From positions 1-9,035 of the forward strand of contig DAOWOC010000025.1 in the NCBI GenBank assembly GCA_030642225.1: a DNA stretch of 9,035 nucleotides, read 5' to 3'. Under the pieces are notes generated by a model. The model was not told where the DNA came from. It did no database searches and saw nothing but the letters and a program-made list of their open reading frames with translations. The position numbers were made by a program, and so were the translations under genes. This document shows, piece after piece, positions 6,234 to 9,035 of this stretch; positions within the stretch are counted from its first letter, which is position 1, and each line of letters starts with the position of its first letter. The DNA comes from Deltaproteobacteria bacterium (GTDB taxonomy: Bacteria > Desulfobacterota > DAOWOC01).

Positions 6234-6554
6234 GAGAAACCTCTTTTAGCGGAAAATTAATTTAGAATGAATAATTTTTAATTTATGACTGATTTGAAGA
6301 TTACCTTGATATACAATTGATTTATTAATCAACTAATAACTTATGAAATATTTTGTGTCAAGATAAAAAACATAGAGATTAAATATTTTTTATTATTAAA
6401 AAAATTCGGCTTTATTTATGTTGGGTGCAGATGAATATTTTTGGATAAAATTGTATTTTAAATACGTTGTTATACTGATATTTAAATTGTATAAAAATGT
6501 ATATTTCTATGAAATTAAAAATTATAAATATAGGCATTGATTGGTTTGCATATT
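6234..6554. promoter_or_regulatory. Divergent AT-rich intergenic region (KH gene / J-PDZ gene)
   Basis: This 321-bp region separates two divergent genes and must hold both promoters. It has no ORF of note and no clear RNA-gene fold. TATACT at 6471-6476 resembles a rightward -10 box for the J-PDZ gene, with only a poorly spaced TTGTAT (6451-6456) as a -35 box. The KH ribosome binding site is at the left edge. I see nothing else I can support. Confidence 0.35.
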
Positions 6555-7064
6555 ATGGATAGCTATTACAGAATACTTGGGATAAATGAGGATGTTACAT
6601 TAAATGAGTTAAAAAGTGCATATAGAAGACTTGTGAAAAGATATCATCCTGATACAAAGCAATATCCTGAGGAATTATCGGATAAAAAATTATCACGTAA
6701 TTTTACCGCTATAAATAATGCCTATAACGAGGTTTATGAAAAGATAGCCGGGCCAAAATTTATAGATGCCGACGGTCGACTCGGGTTTACCTTGAAAAGG
6801 GTTAAACTCGGGCTTCATATCTTTCCAATAATTAAAACAGTTATCCCATATTCTCCAGCCCATGCCGCAGGTGTTAAAGTGGGAGATATAATTCTGGCTT
6901 TTAATGATCGGTTTACCATGGATATGAGTTCAAAAGAGCTTGTGCCTTTATTTGTAGGTTATGCCGGTGAGGCGATTAAAATGACTTTAAAACGCGGGGA
7001 CGAAACCCATGATATTTTCTGTATCCGTGATAAAAGGGCAAAAACGATTAAAGTTAAGGCTTAA
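6555..7064 (+). CDS. J-domain / PDZ-domain fusion protein
   Basis: A 169-residue protein with two clear domains. Residues 3-64 are a DnaJ-type J domain: YYRILGINEDVTLNELKSAYRRL, the essential HPD motif at 31-33, and FTAINNAYNEVYEKI as the last helix. J domains stimulate the ATPase of a DnaK/Hsp70 partner. Residues about 77-160 are a PDZ domain (LGFTL, IPYSPAHAAGVKVGDIILAFN, then GYAGEAIKMTLKRGDETHDI), which normally binds C-terminal peptides. There is no signal peptide or membrane helix, so it is likely cytosolic. None of the G/F-rich, zinc-finger or C-terminal substrate domains of DnaJ are present. The ATG at 6555 starts directly before the J domain; a TTG at 6537 would add six residues. Neither has a clear Shine-Dalgarno sequence. 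A role as a peptide-specific co-chaperone is inference. Confidence 0.88.
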   Translation: MDSYYRILGINEDVTLNELKSAYRRLVKRYHPDTKQYPEELSDKKLSRNFTAINNAYNEVYEKIAGPKFIDADGRLGFTLKRVKLGLHIFPIIKTVIPYSPAHAAGVKVGDIILAFNDRFTMDMSSKELVPLFVGYAGEAIKMTLKRGDETHDIFCIRDKRAKTIKVKA

Positions 7065-7085
7065 ACAAAGTAGTTCTACATAAAA

Positions 7086-7110
7086 ACAAAATATAAGTAG
7101 ATTATTTTGT
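7086..7110. terminator. Possible bidirectional terminator hairpin between J-PDZ gene and hisD
   Basis: A perfect 8-bp inverted repeat, ACAAAATA (7086-7093) and TATTTTGT (7103-7110), with a 9-nt loop lies between two convergent stop codons. It is followed rightward by AATTTTAATTT. The position suits a shared terminator, but the stem is AT-rich and weak. Confidence 0.4.
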
Positions 7111-7157
7111 AATTTTAATTTAAGGATAACCAGAATCCGGTCATTAATACCAGGTTT

Positions 7158-8462
7158 TTATTTGTCCGAAAAGCGGGTCTCAACCGAACGTGCATGAGCT
7201 TCCAGCCCTTCAATCCTGGCCATTTTCATAATTTTATCCCCATCTTTTTTTAAGGCCTTTTGGGAGTAGGAAATAATACTGCTCTTTTTTATAAAATTCT
7301 CAACACCAAGGGCAGAAGAGAACCTCGCAGTACCTGCAGTAGGAAGTACATGGTTCGGCCCTGCAAAATAATCCCCAACAGATTCAGGTGAATTATCACC
7401 GATAAATATGGCGCCGGCATTTCTTATTTGCGCAAGGAGATCCCATGGACTTTTTAATAAAAGTTCAAGGTGTTCAGGGGCTATATCATTGGCAATCTCA
7501 ACAGCATCATCTAAATTTTTTACAATAAATACAACACCATTGGTGTTGATTGATTTTTCTGCAATATCTTTTCGGGGGAGTCTTTGAATTTGCTTATCCA
7601 ATTCAATACATGTCTCGTTGGCAATCTCAGAGTCAGTGCAGATCAGTATGGCGGCGGCTGCCGGATCATGTTCAGCCTGTGACAGCATATCTGCTGCAAT
7701 ATGCACGGGATTTGCTGTTTCATCAGCGAGAATTAAAATTTCGCTCGGGCCTGCAACCATATCAATACGAACCATGCCGGAAACAACCTGTTTAGCATAT
7801 GCAACATAGATATTGCCAGGCCCGACAATAATATCCACCTTGGGGATGGTTTCTGTCCCATAGGCCATTGCAGCAACTGCCCAGGCGCTTCCGGCCTTGA
7901 ATATTTTATTAACTCCCACCATATCGGCAGTTACAAGAAGATGTGGGTCAAGACTCCCATCTGACTTTGGAGGTGTAACCATGATAAGCTCTTTAACACC
8001 GGCAATCCCAGCAGGCAAAGCGTTCATGAGAACCGATGAAATTAGCGGAGTTTCACCCTTTATGCCACCCGGTACATATAACCCTGCCTTTTCTACCGGA
8101 CGGACCATTTGTCCTAAAATTGTGCCGTCATCCCTGGTGGTAAACCATGATTTCTGTATCTGTTTTTCATGAAATGAAACAATATTTGCTATTGCCTCAT
8201 TAATAATTGATATGAAATCAATGTCAACAAGGTGTTTTGCCTTATTTATTTCATCCTGTGTTACGTACATATTTTTACTGGTTATATCTTTACAGTCAAA
8301 TTTTCTGGAATATTCAATAACTGCGTCATCACCATTTAAAGCCACCCGTTGAATTATCTTTTCAACTTCAGATACTATATTGGGATCAAGGGCGAGGGTT
8401 CGAGCTTTTAATCCTGCTATTTTTGCGTTTATTTTGTATTTATCCGCAACAATGGGCTTCAT
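7158..8462 (-). CDS. hisD: Histidinol dehydrogenase
   Basis: This zinc enzyme carries out the last two oxidations of histidine synthesis, L-histidinol to L-histidinal to L-histidine, with two NAD+. At 434 residues it is full length. Zinc ligands by comparison with E. coli HisD are Gln262 and His265 (SQAEHD), Asp364 (GDYFAGPNH) and His423 (GLEAHAR). The catalytic pair is Glu330-His331 (APEHLEL). Other conserved segments are YVPGG (129-133), VDIIVGPGNIYVAYAKQ (209-225), the VAGPSEILILAD segment (236-247) and HVLPTAGTARFSSALGV (371-387). The ATG has an AAGGA ribosome binding site 7-8 bp upstream. No other his gene is adjacent in the window; hisD is convergent with the J-PDZ gene and appears to be the last or only gene of its transcript. 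Confidence 0.97.
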   Translation of the reverse strand: MKPIVADKYKINAKIAGLKARTLALDPNIVSEVEKIIQRVALNGDDAVIEYSRKFDCKDITSKNMYVTQDEINKAKHLVDIDFISIINEAIANIVSFHEKQIQKSWFTTRDDGTILGQMVRPVEKAGLYVPGGIKGETPLISSVLMNALPAGIAGVKELIMVTPPKSDGSLDPHLLVTADMVGVNKIFKAGSAWAVAAMAYGTETIPKVDIIVGPGNIYVAYAKQVVSGMVRIDMVAGPSEILILADETANPVHIAADMLSQAEHDPAAAAILICTDSEIANETCIELDKQIQRLPRKDIAEKSINTNGVVFIVKNLDDAVEIANDIAPEHLELLLKSPWDLLAQIRNAGAIFIGDNSPESVGDYFAGPNHVLPTAGTARFSSALGVENFIKKSSIISYSQKALKKDGDKIMKMARIEGLEAHARSVETRFSDK

Positions 8463-8677
8463 TTTAAAATCCTTTTTATGTGGAAAACCTGCTAATCTAT
8501 ATTTTATGATCTTAAGAAATTTTTAAGCTGTTATTTAAAATTGAGATTAATTTGATAAGATAATAATATCAAGAAATTAAATTAAGTAAAACATATATAA
8601 AAAAATATTGATAAATTTGTAAAAAGTTGTCATTATTATAACAATAAGTGTTTTTTTATTAGATCACCAAGGTTTTT

Positions 8678-8731
8678 AAAATTTTTATTGAAAACAAAAT
8701 TTTTATTAAAAACAAAATCTTTATTAAAAAA
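8678..8731 (+). repeat. Three-copy 18-bp tandem repeat
   Basis: The three units are AAAATTTTTATTGAAAAC, then AAAATTTTTATTAAAAAC, then AAAATCTTTATTAAAAAA. Units 1 and 2 differ at one base; unit 3 differs from unit 2 at two. The array ends 13 bp before the -35 box of the promoter facing the IHF-alpha gene. Phased A- and T-tracts of this type can bend DNA or bind IHF/HU-like proteins, so an autoregulatory site or an UP-like element is possible. Confidence 0.7.
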
Positions 8732-8744
8732 TAGATAATATGTC

Positions 8745-8773
8745 TTGACAGAGAGTGTCGGGTCAGGTTTATT
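8745..8773 (+). promoter_or_regulatory. Sigma70-type promoter for the IHF-alpha gene
   Basis: A perfect -35 box TTGACA (8745-8750) is followed after 17 bp by TTTATT (8768-8773), a 4/6 match to the -10 consensus. It faces the IHF gene, whose ATG is about 60 bp downstream, and lies just after the AT-rich tandem repeat. Confidence 0.6.
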
Positions 8774-8835
8774 TAAAGTTTGGATAAAAAATAAAAGGCT
8801 ATAAAAGTATTTAGACTAAGTTCAGGAGATATTGT

Positions 8836-9035
8836 ATGGCAATGACAAAAGAAAAAATCATTAATAATGTTCATTTAAAGATCGGTTTTAGTAAAAGTAA
8901 GGCAAGAGATATGGTTGAAAGCCTGCTCGAAATAATGAAGCAGGTATTAGAGAGAGAGGAAGATTTGTTGATCAGCGGATTTGGTAAAATTTTGGTAAAA
9001 AATAAATCTTCGCGAAAAGGCCGCAACCCTCAAAC
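8836..9035 (+). CDS. ihfA: Integration host factor alpha / HU-family DNA-binding protein (5' part)
   Basis: An open frame with an AGGAGA ribosome binding site 6 bp upstream runs off the right edge of the window; 66 complete codons are visible of an expected 95 or so. The visible part has the N-terminal helices (MTKEKIINNVHLKIGFSKSK, then ARDMVESLLEIMKQVLE), the signature LLISGFGKILVKNK and the start of the DNA-binding arm, GRNPQ. The HU/IHF family forms dimers that sharply bend DNA and takes part in recombination, replication and transcription. The sequence resembles the alpha subunit (E. coli has LSGFGNF and PGRNPKT) more than HU, but alpha versus beta versus HU is not certain from this fragment. 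Confidence 0.85.
   Translation, partial: MAMTKEKIINNVHLKIGFSKSKARDMVESLLEIMKQVLEREEDLLISGFGKILVKNKSSRKGRNPQ

Larger units (their letters stand above)
8463..8835. other. Divergent 373-bp spacer between hisD and the IHF gene
   Basis: This AT-rich region has no credible ORF. It must carry the leftward hisD promoter and the rightward IHF promoter, and it contains an 18-bp tandem repeat. For hisD, a minus-strand TTTACA (8623-8618) and TATATA (8599-8594) with an 18-bp spacer form a possible sigma70-type promoter about 130 bp upstream of the start codon; this is weakly supported in such AT-rich sequence. Confidence 0.4.

Noticed and set aside
6234..6554. Non-coding RNA or CRISPR array in the long spacers
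   Set aside because: No spaced identical repeats, tRNA-like fold or riboswitch core could be found by eye.

Overview
The window is an AT-rich stretch of a bacterial chromosome with short operons, long AT-rich spacers and housekeeping genes. Gene content (L-aspartate oxidase, ThyX with dCMP deaminase, histidinol dehydrogenase, a KhpA-like KH protein, IHF-alpha), small Cys-rich proteins and a probable selenoprotein together suggest a strictly anaerobic Desulfobacterota (Desulfobacteraceae-like) organism. That assignment is inference from style and content, not from a marker gene.

Layout. A leftward cluster (1895 to 19) holds an exported DUF1573-family protein, a HAD-superfamily phosphatase that overlaps its 3' end by 19 bp, and a small two-helix membrane protein. 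Divergent to it is nadB (2051-3688, rightward), followed by a 66-aa Cys-rich protein and a dCMP deaminase (4172-4630). The deaminase converges on thyX (5298-4609), with 22 bp of overlapping coding ends. Leftward genes follow for an 88-aa Cys-rich protein (5718-5452) and a KH-domain RNA-binding protein (6233-5949). A rightward J-domain/PDZ fusion (6555-7064) converges on hisD (8462-7158). After a 373-bp spacer with a three-copy 18-bp tandem repeat and a good sigma70-type promoter, the window ends inside an IHF-alpha/HU-family gene (8836 onward).

The main discovery candidate is at 1895-855. Two leftward open frames, which standard gene calling would report as a 78-aa fragment and a 253-aa protein, lie in the same reading frame and are separated only by one TGA (1661-1659). 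That TGA sits where DUF1573 domains have the first Cys of their CGC(T) motif: the sequence reads V-K-G-G-[TGA]-G-C-I-V. The joined 346-residue product has a signal peptide, a complete DUF1573 domain and two further Ig-like domains. Two hairpins lie just downstream of the TGA; one has a 7-bp stem and an AGGUAU loop resembling the AGGUCU loop of the E. coli fdhF SECIS. The simplest reading is a periplasmic selenoprotein with a Sec-Gly-Cys motif.

Functional links: dCMP deaminase makes the dUMP that ThyX methylates, so the two convergent genes form a dTMP-synthesis pair. nadB and hisD serve NAD and histidine biosynthesis. The KH protein, the J-PDZ fusion and the Cys-rich small proteins have no pathway that can be read from their neighbours.
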